Positions 34,508 through 49,500 of a DNA stretch of 64,000 nt are shown here, in pieces (position 1 is the stretch's first letter; each line of letters starts with the position of its first letter). Source of the DNA: Mytilisepta virgata (lineage: Eukaryota; Mollusca; Bivalvia; Mytilida; Mytilidae); NCBI GenBank assembly GCA_028015205.1, contig CM051513.1:46504841-46568840 (forward strand), read 5' to 3'. The translations under genes were made by a program, and so were the position numbers. The notes below the pieces were generated by a model, which made no database searches, was not told the DNA's origin, and was given only the letters and a program-made list of their open reading frames with translations.

Positions 34508-37500
34508 CTGAAAAAAGATGTATATTTTAATGTTTTAAATGTAAGAATATGGTACTGTAGCGGTAGGTTTAAAACTTAAGTAAAACTTGGACAGATGTTA
34601 TGAAACCGTAAAATCCAGCAAAAGATTACAAATTTAACAAGTATGGAGTTTTGGTCTGACAATATAAACTTATTTCATGGAAATGTATAAAATTACCATG
34701 GAAATTATATTTTAATACAAAGGTAATATTACGCTGCAGATATCTACAATTGGTATACAGAAGGCACTGGCTTTCTTAAATTTTGTGTTTATTGGATTTA
34801 TGGCTGTTGACTTTTTGACACCATTGTTTTCAGATCCATTAGTGTAAGTCGTGTGTTTGGGTGGTTCCTGCTTGTGGTACGACGAGCCCTAGATATAAAA
34901 GACACTCTCTTGTCTTTTGCCAATTTCCAATATGTCAGTTTTGTCATCAATATTACCGAAATGATTCTGACTTTTAACTTATGTCTCATCTAGACGTTGA
35001 GTGATGTCGAAATCCACATTAAAATATTTACAGAAATATATCTAGAAAGATGAAAATCAATTTTTTCCCATAAATATGTAATGTACCATTCCAGACGCAA
35101 ATATATCTATACTAAAACTCACCATTATCGGGATCCACTGCTGTAGAATGAAAAAGCAAAAAATGCGTTATGATATTTTTTCTGTTTTTTTCTGGACATT
35201 ATACAATTTGAAAGATTTTCTTCGTACTGTGCACTTTACTACTTTTGATTCAGAAATCAATGCGAAATTGTGTAAAAGGGGACAGAATACAGATTATTAT
35301 TCGCATTGTGATTCCATCTATACCCAATTGCAAAACGCACACCAATCTTATTAACCAATCTCAAAATATTGATGACTTAGAGTCACAAATTTAAATACAC
35401 AATACTATTTTTGAATTTACATTATAATCTGTTGCAAATTGTCTTTATATTAGCTCACAAAATTCTTTTCCTTGCTGGGAAAACGTTATCAGCTTTTACT
35501 ATACAATAATTGACTTGTTGAACAATTCTTTATACATATATATCTGGGTAAAACCTTACCATACATTGGTGTCATGCCACCTCCTACTCCTAATGAAATA
35601 AAGAATAAAACATGGGTAATATATTTACGGTAACTATATTTGCCATAAGTTATATGTGATATTTTAGCTAAAAATAAGTGACAGCAATATGGAATTCATT
35701 GAAATGACAGGAACTGCATGATGACTATGGTGATGCTTGGTTGTCTAAGAATACATCAAATGATTTCTATATTTACACTAACATACCTTTTGTGTTGTTT
35801 AGTTACGCTAACAGACTTTGCGTTGTATATTTACACTAACATACCTTTTGTATTGTATAGTTACGGTATCATACGTTTGTGTTGTATATATTCACTAACA
35901 GACCTTTTGTTTTATATATTTTGAAGTAGGGTTTTAACTCCGTCAGGAAAGTGTGCCTTGCCAGGAATTTGGCAACACAGTTTAGGTTCGTTTGGTTGTA
36001 TTGCATAGTGAACCTGTTGATGGTTATTCCAGAAACAGCCATCGTGTGCGAGCTTGAAATTTGGTTCTTGCTTCTTGTTTTTTTTTCTTCTCTTTCTTAC
36101 TTTTCTGTCCGTTCATATTTACTTTGACATCTATGAACTGATTTTGCCATGTGTACGATAAATAAACAACTCACCGTAGGCTGGAGGGTAATAACCTAAT
36201 AAAATATAGATACATTGTTAATTTATAGTTTTGATTTGATTGGGTAAGGACTAAAATATAGACTTGTTGTTAACAGAAAAATTGTACATTTAGACCTTAT
36301 TTGTAGTTCTGAACTGTTAATGAAAAACTAATGAATTAAAAATGTTTAGGTACCGTACTGTAATGTGAAATACCAACAATTCATGTCTTGTACGTATTAA
36401 GCCAATCATCAATATTATTATCGTCGTAGGAATATAATGCATTTACTGTAATGTGACATACTAACAACTCATATTTTGTACTTATTAACCTCATCGTCAA
36501 TATCATTGTGTTGTATAGTTCATTTCATGTCACGTATAAAAGTAAATGATGAAACAGTCTTTAGAATTACTAAATAATTCGTACTTACCGTCAACATCAG
36601 CTAAATTTAAAGAAAAGAAAAATATCAAACAGAATTTACAACACAAGAATACCTTTTATTAAATCATTCATACAATATTATGATACCAATTTTGATGCAC
36701 AAGATGTACACATTTCGTAGATTTACGACTCATCAGTTTTGCTCAAGGACTAAAATGTTGAAAAACCGAAACAACAATTCAAAAATGCGAAGAGCAAATT
36801 CAAAAATACCAAATGACCAAAAGTTGTAAAGTCAAAGCCATTTAAGGACATCTAAGTGAACATTAATTTCTTTTTTCTTTTTCTTTTTGTTTTGCTGATA
36901 AAATTTGTCTTCAATAAAAACAGCCTTAATTATGATTATATAATCTTGCTAAGAGACTCCGTTTTTCAGCATGATTTACAGAAAGTTTTCATTTGGTATA
37001 AGGAAGGTTAAAATTTTGCATAAACTTACCTAAGTGCTCGTACGGGTTATCTGAAAAAAAAATGTATGCATGTTCATTAATCATATACATGTACATATAG
37101 CAGGTTATAGCTGTGTTGTATGGATATATTAATATATTGTCGTAGAATTCATATGTTCACGAAAATTGCTTCGTAGGCTATAAAATTGTAATGATTTCCG
37201 ACAACACTCTGCAATTTCCAATACTAACTAGTATGAAACACGACAAAGACACAGTATGAAGCTGAAATGAAAGATATTGCAGACTTCATCCTGGCAACCT
37301 AACCAGATTAAAATTTAGACAAGATTTTTTATGAAAGTCTATTAATCTTATAGAAGTTTGATTGAACCATAAACTATATGTGTTATAGAACAATGCATCT
37401 CAAGGTATTTTTTTCAAATACAGTGAAAGTAAAATTATGATTGATAAATAGTTCAATCCTTCAAGTCATTACACCATGCATGTTTGCAATATTATCGTTA

Positions 37501-40500
37501 GGTATGTAACTTCCGTTTTATGAAATAAGTATACAAATTTATAATTTGAAAAGGTTATAATATGTTGTATTGATATGAGATCCATCATCATCACTCGGAT
37601 ATATGGATCCTAGGGATATGGTTAATTTATATGAGATCAATCATCAGCACTGGGATATATGGATCCTAGGGATATGGTTAATTTATATGAGATCCATTAT
37701 CAGCACTCGGATATATGGATCCTAGGGATATGCTTAATTTATATGAGATCCATCATCAGCACTCGGATATATGGATCCTAGGGATATGGTTAATTTATAT
37801 GAGATCCATCATCATCACTGGGATATATGAATCCTAATGATATGGTTACTTTATATGAGATCCATCATCATCACTGGGATATATGGATCCTAGGGATATG
37901 GTTAATTTATATGAGATCTATCATCAGCACTGGGATATATTGATCCTAATGATATGGTTACTTTATATGAGATCCATCATCATCACTGGGATATATGGAT
38001 CCTAGGGATATGGTTAATTTATATGAGATCCATTATCAGCACTCGGATATATGGATCCTAGGGATATGCTTAATTTATATGAGATCCATCATCAGCACTC
38101 GGATATATGGATCCTAGGGATATGGTTAATTTATATGAGATCCATCATCATCACTGGGATATATGGATCCTAATGATATGGTTACTTTATATGAGATCCA
38201 TCATCATCATAAGGATATATGGATCCTAGGGATATGCTTAATTTACATGAGATCCATCATCAGCACTGGGAAATATGGATCCTAAGGATATGGTTAATTT
38301 ATATGAGATCCATCATCAGCACTCGGATATATGGATCCTAGGGATTAGTTAATTTATATGAGATAAATAATCAGCACTGGGATATATGGATCCTAGGGAT
38401 ATGGTTAATTTATATGAGATCCATCATCAGCACTCGGATATATGGATCCTAGGGATATGGTTAATTTGTATGAGATCCATAAGCAGCACTCGGATATATG
38501 GATCCTAGGGATATGGTTAATTTATATGAGATAAATCATCAGCACTGGGATATATTGATCCTAGGGATATGGTTAATTAATATGAGATCCATCATCAGCA
38601 CTCGGATACATGGATCCTAGGGATATGGTTAATTTATATGAGATAAATCATCAGCACTGGGATATATGGATCCTAGGGATATGGTTAATTTATATGAGAT
38701 CCATCATCAGCACTGGGATATATGGATCCTAGGGATATGGTTAATTTATGTGAGATACATCATCAGCACTCGGATATATGGATCCTAGGGATATGGTTAA
38801 TTTATATGAGATACATCATCAGCACTGGGATATATGGATCCTAGGGATATGGTTAATTTGTATGAGATCCATAAGCAGCACTCGGATATATGGATCCTAG
38901 GGATATGGTTAATTTATATGAGATCCATCATCAGCACTCGGATATATGGATCCTAGGGATATGGTTAATTTATATGAGATAAATCATCAGCACTGGGATA
39001 TATGGATCCTAGGGATATGGTTAATTTATATGAGATCCATCATCAGCACTCGGATATATGGATCCTAGGGATATGGTTAATTTGTATGAGATCCATAAGC
39101 AGCACTCGGATATATGGATCCTAGGGATATGGTTAATTTATATGAGATAAATCATCAGCACTGGGATATATGGATCCTAGGGATATGGTTAATTTGTATG
39201 AGATCCATAAGCAGCACTCGGATATATGGATCCTAGGGATATGGTTAATTTATATGAGATAAATCATCAGCACTGGGATATATTGATCCTAGGGATATGG
39301 TTAATCAATATGAGATCCATCATCAGCACTCGGATATATGGATCCTAGGGATATGGTTAATTTATATGAGATACATCATCAGCACTGGGATATATGGATC
39401 CTAGGGATGTGGTTAATTTATATGAGATAAATCATCAGCACTGGGATATATGGATCCTAGGGATATGGTTAATTTATATGAGATCCATCATCAGCACTCG
39501 TATGGATATATGGATCCTAGGGATATGGTTAATTTGTATGAGATCCATCATCAGCACTCGGATATATGGATCCTAGGGATATGGTTAATTTATATGAGAT
39601 CCATCATCATCATTAGGATATATGGATCCTAGGGATATGCTTAATTTACATAAGATCCATCATCAGCACTCGGATATATGGATTTTAGGGATATGGTTAA
39701 TTTATATGAGATCCATCATCAGCACTCGGATATATGGATCCTAGGGATATGGTTAATTTATATGAGATCCATCATTAGCACTGGGATATATGGATCCTAG
39801 GGATATGGTTAATTTATATGAGATCCATCATCAGCACTCGGATATATGGATCCTAGGGATATGGTTAATTTATATGAGATCCATCATCAGCACTCGGATA
39901 TATGGATCCTAGGGATATGGTTAATTTATGTGAGATCCATCATCATTAGTCCGACATTTTGATCAGGGCGAGATGGTGTATTTATATGAAATCCATCATC
40001 AGCACTTGTTCACATTGATCTATCATCCTTACTCCGTTAAATAGATCCTAGGGATTTAGTGTATTTATATGAGATCTATGGTCAGCACATATGGACTAGG
40101 CACCTGTGACGGATCAAGGGAGGTCAAACCACATAGCTGTTTTCGAAAAATAGTAGGCTGATGGCCGCTACAGAAGGATACATTATCCGACCCGACCCAA
40201 CAAAACCACACTCCTTTAACAGCGGCAGTCAAAGTTGTTCCCCCTTTGTGTCCCGTCCAATCCCTATTTAAACTGTTTGATAAATTGTTGAACTAGTTCT
40301 CGTCCTGAAACAGCATGAAATACTTACCACTGGACGTTAAGCAAACAACAAATCAACAAATCAACCGGACATATGGATCCTAGGGACATTGTGGATTAAT
40401 AAAATATCCATTATCAGCACTCAGACTTATGGATCCTAGGGATATGGTGTTTTATATTAAATACATCATCAGCACCCGGTCTTGGGGATATGGTGGAATA

Positions 40501-43500
40501 ATATGAGATCCCCATCATCAGCACTCGGACATATGGATCCTAGGGATATAATGGATTTATATGAGATCCATCATCATTACTCGGTCAAATGGTCCTTTGG
40601 ATATAGTATATTGATTCCTGACGCAACCTTGTCGACTGTTTGGCAGATAATATGGACTTCGGCTTATAAGGATCTGATATGAAAATCAAATGTGACTTTA
40701 TTTCTCTAATTCTATGCGCATTTATATATCTCTTGACTCGTTTGATAAATTCTGTTATCACATATTTTATTCAAATAACGCCGATTTTGCATATGTAATA
40801 AAAGCACAATTTGATGCATGTTATTTGCCCCACGGGGCAATAACATCTTACGAGGGCAGATAACATGTTATCTGCCCTAGTATGATCTGTTATCCTCCCT
40901 CACGTGAGCTTCAGCGACGTCACTTCCGCTCAGCTGGAATAATCGTTTGCAGTGATCCTTCCATATTTCATTCCTACCTAGTTTGGTAACAATCCGTCAG
41001 TTAGATTCATAGAAGAATATAAAAAAATGTGAAAAGTTTACTGACGACGGACGCAAAATGATGACATAAGCTCACAAGGCCTGCTAGGTGATCTAATGAT
41101 GAAAAAACTAAATCCTAATTACTTACAGTAATCTGGTGGGTCAATTGAATCTGAAAATAATTTTTTTGTCAATCAATTAAACATGAAAATAAGAAACAAA
41201 TACATCTGATAACATCAGATAGTAACTACCAATTTTGTATTATAAGACAATAGTAAAAATAATTATGAGAAGCTTCTCTTGAAAATAAATCGCCTGAAAT
41301 ATAGAGCCTGAATTCGTCTTCTGTCAAATGATTTCGAATTGATAATATATTTTCACTTTAGTATTACCCAGTTCATGAATATTATTAACGGATTTTATAC
41401 TACAAAATAAAAGATTTGTGAACATACCTCCTGCTATGATGACTGGAGCCCTACCTGCATGACCTACAATAATCATCATATTTATCATTATTAATTATAT
41501 TTGCATAATTTTATTTGAAAAATCAACTGAAATCACAAGCCTGACCTCTAGAAATAAAACAATTAACATTTTTCTGCAATTTCGGTATCTTTTTAATCAT
41601 TTATATGTTAATTGTAAGAAAAAATATTTCTCTTTTATTTAGTATTTATAAATAAAAAATCACTCTATTGTTAATCCGATTTAAATAACGAAGAGGAAAA
41701 TTTCATTTTATTCGTATCAAAACAAAACTGTGTACATGTAATTGAACGTGTATATATTATCACTACTGTCTGGACACCTCAGTTCATAGAATGGGTTTTT
41801 CGCTTTTTGAATGTCTAAGCGTTGGAATTATTAGACAATCTTTTGTTGGTTAATAAAACTTATTGAGTCCTCCGGGAAAATATAAAAAATATAAAGTTTT
41901 TCTTCATAAAGGTTATGTTTGTATACCTCACAAATGAATCTAAATGGGGTATTTTCAATAGAAAAATTAATGCACTTGAACATTTCAAAAAATCGACAAT
42001 TTGAATTTAAGATCTATCCTAAAATTTGTAAAACTGTTATTTTAATTTTAATGAACTTTGTGCATATTTCATGCATCACGGAGTTGTAATGCTTAATTTT
42101 ATAGAATCTCATAGGAAGAGTTATCTCCCTTTTACATTGAAAATTCCATATACGTAATTGTTTTGTTTCTCTGGAAGACACGATTGAACAAAATTAGGTA
42201 AGTTCTATTATTTCATTTATGACTTAGCTCATTGCATCTTTCAACCAACTGACTAGACAATTCACATTTATTACGGTATTCAATTCTGAAAAATTCATTT
42301 TACAAACTGAGGTGTCCAGACAGAAAATGACAATTATTTTAATCATATTCATATATATAGTCGAACCGGATGCGCATGCAAAATGGGTCAATGTAGGGTT
42401 ATAATCAAAATATAATAACACAGAAACATAAGGGTGCAATAAATATATAATAATGTTGTGTTTAGTATTTATTATGCGAAAATAGTAGCCAAGGTTGCGA
42501 CATAGTGCACGACCCCAAGTGGGGAGCACTATGTTTTCAACCGAGGCTATTATTTAGCATAGTCAATACTAAACACAAAATTATTGTCATTATTATACTG
42601 ACTGTCAATAATTGTTTGCAAATTTTTATAAGGTTTGATGATTCAGATAGGAATAATGATTATCTCCGTCCACCTAAACATTGGCTCCGCCTATTGGCGC
42701 GAATAGAGCGTTGTTTGACGTATCAGGCCAAAACAGTTGATGACAGCAGTAGTGACTATCAGAAGATAGATCAATTCTATGTCAAATTAAAGTATTCTTA
42801 TTATCAAAGACCTTCTTAAAAGAGGTATAATAATTTGGATTAATGCAGATTGCCAGTAACATATATATCTCTGTCTACAAGCCTATATAATGATCCTAGC
42901 CTACTTTTGTCTACAAGCCTATATAGTAATCATAGCCTACCGTCGCGGCTAGTGTTGCTATATATCTATGTACTCATGCTTCGACGGGTTGTCTCATTGA
43001 CATTACCCCAATCTTACAACTTAAAATATTTTTCAAAGAGCAACATGAACATCAAAATTATAAAATTCCTTTGCTTACCAAAAGGTCCAAAATTCAGCGG
43101 TAAATCTAAATAAAGTTTAATAACTGATCAACAGAATTAATGAAAGTGGAGCTAAAAATGACTTAAAGAATTCCGGTCAAACAATTGATATAAAACGTCT
43201 TCAGCGGGTAATATATTTTTCTCTATGTATGTATGTATTCTGTATCAGCCGACTATAAGCCTGATAACAACAAAGATAAACCCGTTTCACAAATGAAAAT
43301 GGACCTGTTCCATTGATATTATCCCTTCCTTATACCGGATTTGAAATGGGCAGCATGGCGGGTATTCTGCAGGAAGCTTACCCTCCCGGAGCACCTGAGT
43401 CTACCCCCGTTTTATTGGTGGGGTCCATGTTGTTCATATGTTTTTAGTTTTTAATTGTAGTGCATGTATTGCTTTGGTCTTGTCTTCGTTGTTCTCTGGA

Positions 43501-46500
43501 GTTTGTCAGTTGTTACGATTTTTGTCTCCTTCGAATATCCCTTTGGTATTTCTTGACTTTACATGCTACACGAAGGAATAAATATTTACAATTTAAAGAC
43601 TAAATAAGCCAACGTTATATTAACAACAGTTCCAATTAAAGCACCAAGACATAAGAAACTACAATGACTTATATCCGACAACTCTAGTCTCAATCGATGC
43701 TCTAAAATCCGCTGTAACCTCTTTCACGTCATAGTTTTCTGTATGACACAGCTTTAGAGAAAATGAACGTTACATTTAATTTAATTTTTTATTTATGTAA
43801 CAAGGATTACCAACAGCCAGAGGCTACAAGCGGTTCTTCTCAAAACTCTAAACATGACTAAAGTATAAAAAGTTTTATTTGCAAATTAGTTTTATAGTAA
43901 ATCTGACGGAGGAACCCCTTGTTTGTCTTAAATTTGCTGACGCAGCCTAGTATTTCTAGTGATTTTCATAATTTCAAAATCCAAACTGCGCTATGAATGG
44001 CTCACACGGCCAAATACCTCGAGTGCAATTAATTTTGGGAGAAGCAAACATTACGTTTCACTAAAATCAGATTTAAAATCGTTTATTGTTATAGGCAAGA
44101 CATTATCAAATTAATAAATAAAATGGCTTTTGAAAAACAGGAATAGAAAAAATGCTAAAAAACTACAGCTGAACCTGCAGATTGAAAACAAGATTATATT
44201 TGTCATGTAATTTTGCTTCCCTGTAGGCAAAGTTATTACGTAATATGTGCCTTTGTGGGTATAAAATACGGTTTCTTTTGGCAAAACAAGACGCTTTATA
44301 CGCCAGCAATCCGGACACAGACACACATGGTTAATATATGCGGTGTTACTATAACTATAGGTTAAAATATTTTAACTAACACACATAAATATCTATATAA
44401 GTAACTAATCTTACCAATTGTAGGGTATGGTGAGAAACCAGCTATGTTGTAATTCAAGTGAAATATCAATAGTTTTATAAAATTACAATTACATTTAAAA
44501 AAAAAGAAATGTACAAAAAAATTGTAACAAATCCCGAATTATAATGTGAAAACATGTAATATATCTGCTAATTGCGAAAAACAATGGCAATTTAGAATTA
44601 TCCATATGTACGTCTTGTAGCAAGAACTTATAATTTAATTATCCATACAAAAATCCCCTTTGATCATATTCATTACAAGAATTAAAACCCTTTAGGGGTC
44701 ACCTTGCTATTTTTTTACGCTGTCTTGCTTTGTTACCCTTTAGTTATATCTTTTTAATAATTATCATGTATGTTGCTATTTTCACGAATTCTAATTTTAT
44801 CTGAATGACTATTCTTTATCGGTCTGGCATTCTTTTGCCGATGTTCAAATTTAAAAATAAAAAGAAGGAAATAAATTTGTCCTGCGCGATATCAAATCGT
44901 TTTGTACAAATATTACACATATACATGTAGTTCTGATTGCTTTATTTTTACGTGCTTTAATCCACTACCAAATTGGTTAATTATTGCATGTTTTAGATTT
45001 TAATTTAATAGTGTGTGACAATTCGAAAGTTCATATATAATGTGAAGTTTTCATGCAGTGTAAGGGGGTACAGAACACCTAAGGGAGTTAACTCTAAAAA
45101 TCAACTGAACGTTTTAACCACATACTATAAGTAAAGAGAAATCAAGCTTCTCAATGATTAAAATCAGTGTTTGTCAAACTGGTTCAAATTTCTTGAAATT
45201 TATATATTTTTATCAACAGGTCAAAGTAAATATTCGTCAAAATTTTATGAAAATTAAACGAGCCAAATCTATTTTAGTCTAAGTGTTGGGTACCCCATTA
45301 AGTGTTTTTAAACATGCAACAAATGTTAAAACAAATAGTGGGCAACACCTGAACCCACTACATATACCTACCAAATGAAGGGCTTCTTCTGGACTGAATA
45401 TATCTTGCTGCAAAAATAAATTATTAAGAAAATACAAAGTAATTTGCATTTCAGCTAAACGGACGGATTATAATAGCAAGATGGCTAATATGTGACCGCC
45501 TTGTAACGCTCTAATGCACTTAACAAAGATCTATGGACAAAAGGATTGATAGAAATGGTCTAATGCACTTAACAAAGATCTATGGACAAAAGGATTGGTA
45601 GAAACGCTGGTTTGATTAAATTGGTAACATGTGTGAAATTTTGGATTACTAGTAACGAACGAGCTTTCAACATACAAGAGGTGTGGCTTGTACAAATTAA
45701 TTGATTAGAAATATTTTATTTATGGATAATAACCCACTGATTAAAACAATAATAAACTAGAAATTGTGTCTGTAAGACACGGATGCCCCGCCTAAAATAT
45801 AGGTCATCATGTATGAATGCTCAGTACTATCCAAGGCACATCCACTGATGAAGTTTTGTTTATACACTATCCTTAGGTCCAAAGAAATGAACCTAATTAC
45901 AATACTTAACCAGAGTCGCTCAAGCGTAAAAATGTAGGTCATAATGACCTAATTATTGTATGACTGCTCAGTACTACCCAAGGCACATCCACTGAGGAAG
46001 TTTCATTGATACCATATGCTTAGTTCCAAAGAAAGAAACCTAAACGCAAAACTTAAGAGTCGCTCAAGCATAAAATGTAGGTCATAGGGACCCAAGTCTG
46101 CTGAACTGTGTTGTACTTTACAAGAGGACTGTACCCAAAACTTAACAAACGTCACTGAAGCATGAAATGTAGGTCATAGCGACGTAGGTATTGCTGAACT
46201 GCGTTGTACTACAAAAGAGGACTGTAGTGGTGAATATCATTGATATATTACTGTACGTTTCTGAGAAATGAACCTAAACGCAAAACTTTACCAAAGTCAC
46301 TGAAGCATGAAATGTAGGTCATAGCGACCCAGGTAGTGCTGAACAGCGTTGTACTATAAAAGAGGACTGTAGTGGTGAATATCACTGATATATTACTGTA
46401 GGTTTCTGAGAAATGAACCTAAACGCAAAACTTAACCAAAGTCACTGAAGCATGAAATGTAGGTCATAGCGACCCAATAGTTGCTGAACTGTGTTGTACT

Positions 46501-49500
46501 AAACAAGAGGACTATAGTGTTGAAATATCATTGATATATTACTATAGGTTTCTGAGAAATGCAGCTAAACGCAAAACTTAACCGATTCGGGACGTACGGA
46601 CGTACCGACGGACGGAAAAGGGTAAATATATATACCCCAGCCACAATCGTGGCATGGTAACTCATAACACATCTTGACTTAGGCTTGCGCACCAAATGAT
46701 AATCAGTAGGTGTCCGTAACACTTCTCTTGAAACTGGATGCAATTTCAAGTTTATAATTTCGCTCAAATGAAGTGTGGACAAATAGAGAAATTTAAAGGA
46801 ATATTTTTTTTGTTTGAGACCATTTTGAAATGAATATGCAGATTCTTCTTCCTTGAGGTGTTTAGAATATTCATTCGATTCAAAATGAGAAAGAAGAATT
46901 TTGCATAAAAACAGTCTAGAACATTTGTAATAAAAATATGGGTCATACGTGAATCAAATCCATGGTATTATATGTTACAGATTTACCTATTTAAAATAAT
47001 ACAATAATTTCTGAAATGTACATGAAATTTCATAAATCCGAAAAAAACAATCTCGTAATTCCTGAAATATGTGTCGTTCCGATTCCGATAATATACACAA
47101 TAGGTCTAGCTTCATAATTACCGATCTAACACAGGTAATGACCGATCTTACACGGGTATCGTCCGATCTTACATGGGTATCGTCCAATCTTACACGGGTA
47201 TCGTCCGATCTAACACAAGTAATGACCGATCTTACACGGGTATCGTCCGATCTAACACAAGTAATAACCGATCTTACACGGGTATCGTCCGATCTTACAC
47301 GGGTATCGTCCGATCTAACACAGGTAATGACCGATCTTACACGGGTATCGTCCGATCTAACACAGGTAATGACCGATCTTACACGGGTATCGTCCGATCT
47401 TACACGGGTATCGTCCGATCTAACACAGGTAATGACCGATCTTACACGGGTATCGTCCGATCTAACACAGGTAATGACCGATCTTACACGGGTATCGTCC
47501 GATCTTACACGGGTATCGTCCGATCTAACACAGGTAATGACCGATCTTACACGGGTATCGTCCGATCTTACACGGGTATCGTCCAATCTTACACTTGTAT
47601 CGTCCAATCTTACACGGGTATCGTCCAATCTTACACGGGTATCGTCCAATCTTACACGGGTATCGTCCGATCTAACACAGGAAAAGTCCGATTTTAATTC
47701 GTCATCACAGCGCTTGTTTGCCTTAAATTAATGTGCATTGTTGTCTTGTCTGTTCATAGAAAGAATAAGATAAAGCGAAACTGTGTCAACCACATACATT
47801 CCTTTCTAAGTATGATGTCGAGATTCATACTCCTGTTATTGGATATGTCGATATTTATTTGTTTAAAATTAACATTGATTTTGTTATGTAACTTATGGCA
47901 AAACAGGTAAATGTTAAACTGATAATGATTCCTTTGTGAATGTAAATAGGAAGGATGAAACTTACATGCTGCAACCCTTGGTACTACTCTGTATGATACT
48001 CCTGAAATGAAAATATATAAAAATCTTTCTTAAAAATAATCAACCTAAACACACATACAATAAAATTATATCACAAATTGATACAGTCGTCTCCGAAAGA
48101 AGCAAACACAAATTTGAACACTTTCTAATTTCCGAACTGATATATTATCTATTTTTTTGAACATTGCAATAAGATAAAAAAAAAAAAAAACCTTAGACAG
48201 TGGTAGATGAATAATATTCTAGTATCGGGTTTTGTTTAGATATCCGTTACCATGGCAATCAGTCATTCAGAACATTCCACTATTTTAACTTTATTTCTGT
48301 CATGATACTTAATCTTCTTTCAAATATATTTCTTTGATGCACAAGATGTGCACATTTCGTCGATTTACGACTCATCAGTTGTGCTCGTCATAAAATGCTG
48401 AAAACCAAAATAACAATCCCAAAGGTTGAAGAGCAAATTCAAAATACCAAAATGACCAAAAGGGGTAAAGCCAAAACCATCTAAAGACAGAGCTATTCAC
48501 GAGGGAGATACTCCTTAGTTTTCACAATTTTTTGTAATAGTAAATTTTAAGTATCAATTTCGGGCTAGTATCGAAATACTAGCAACTGAGCAAGGGATAC
48601 CCTCGGGGACTTGGATTTCACCAGCAGTAGCATCGACTCAGTGGTTAATATATAATTCTTTGATAACAATTTTGTTAAGTTATAAAAATAAAATTTCACT
48701 CTCCGATCAAGTTCATGGTAGGAAAAAGGAAATCTTTTAAAATCTGGAGATTAGTCTTTTTAGTTGAACCTAAGGATTCTCCCTGGTCATTTTTTGGTCT
48801 TTTTGTCAGATTTTCGGAATCATCGGGTTTTATCCATTTCTTAAATTTTTTGCCCATGACCCCAACTTTTTTCTTTTATAATTCAATCATATATACTTTA
48901 AATGATATTTGACAAAATTTTATGAAATCCTTTTTATTCTTTCATACATTTTTGAGAGACTGAAGTTGCCAATGCAAAGACGAGGAAAAATCCAGAGAAA
49001 ACCCATTTCCTGCAATTTGTCAAGGCCTTATAACTCTAAAATGAGCACATGAACCTATATTTTTTCTTGCTTATTTGTTTACTATTCATATGTTCTCTCA
49101 AACTAAAACACCTATTTCAAATCCTATTTATTTCCTATTAGACCAGCCATCATCCTTAATGATGATATTCTAACTCGAAGTCATTCAAAATCAGTACCAT
49201 AGGATGTTACTTCCGAGAGGAAAGTTATATTTTATTTCAAGTTTAGCACTCTCAAAATAAAGAAAGGCCGTATTTAGTATTCGAGTTTTATAGAACGGAA
49301 TAAATGAATGTGGTAGAAATTGGAAGTTTCCACTGATGAAAGAAGTTCTTTACAATAGTACTGACCTTAGCTTGAAGGCCATCATTTTCTGTTGTATTTT
49401 TTTTTTTGTTATAACAAATATAGGCCCACTTTATTCATGCGTAGTTAAATTGGCTGTTTAGATATATTTATGATTTCTTTTTCAGAAAATTTATTCAACA

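Noticed and set aside
37570..39950. CRISPR-like regularly spaced repeats
   Set aside because: Units are contiguous with no unique spacers, and the window is eukaryotic; it is a tandem satellite.
46987..47731. 220-codon open frames on both strands
   Set aside because: Produced by the 21-bp satellite, whose unit length is a multiple of 3 and lacks stops; the array lies inside an intron of gene 2 and has no start or splice support.
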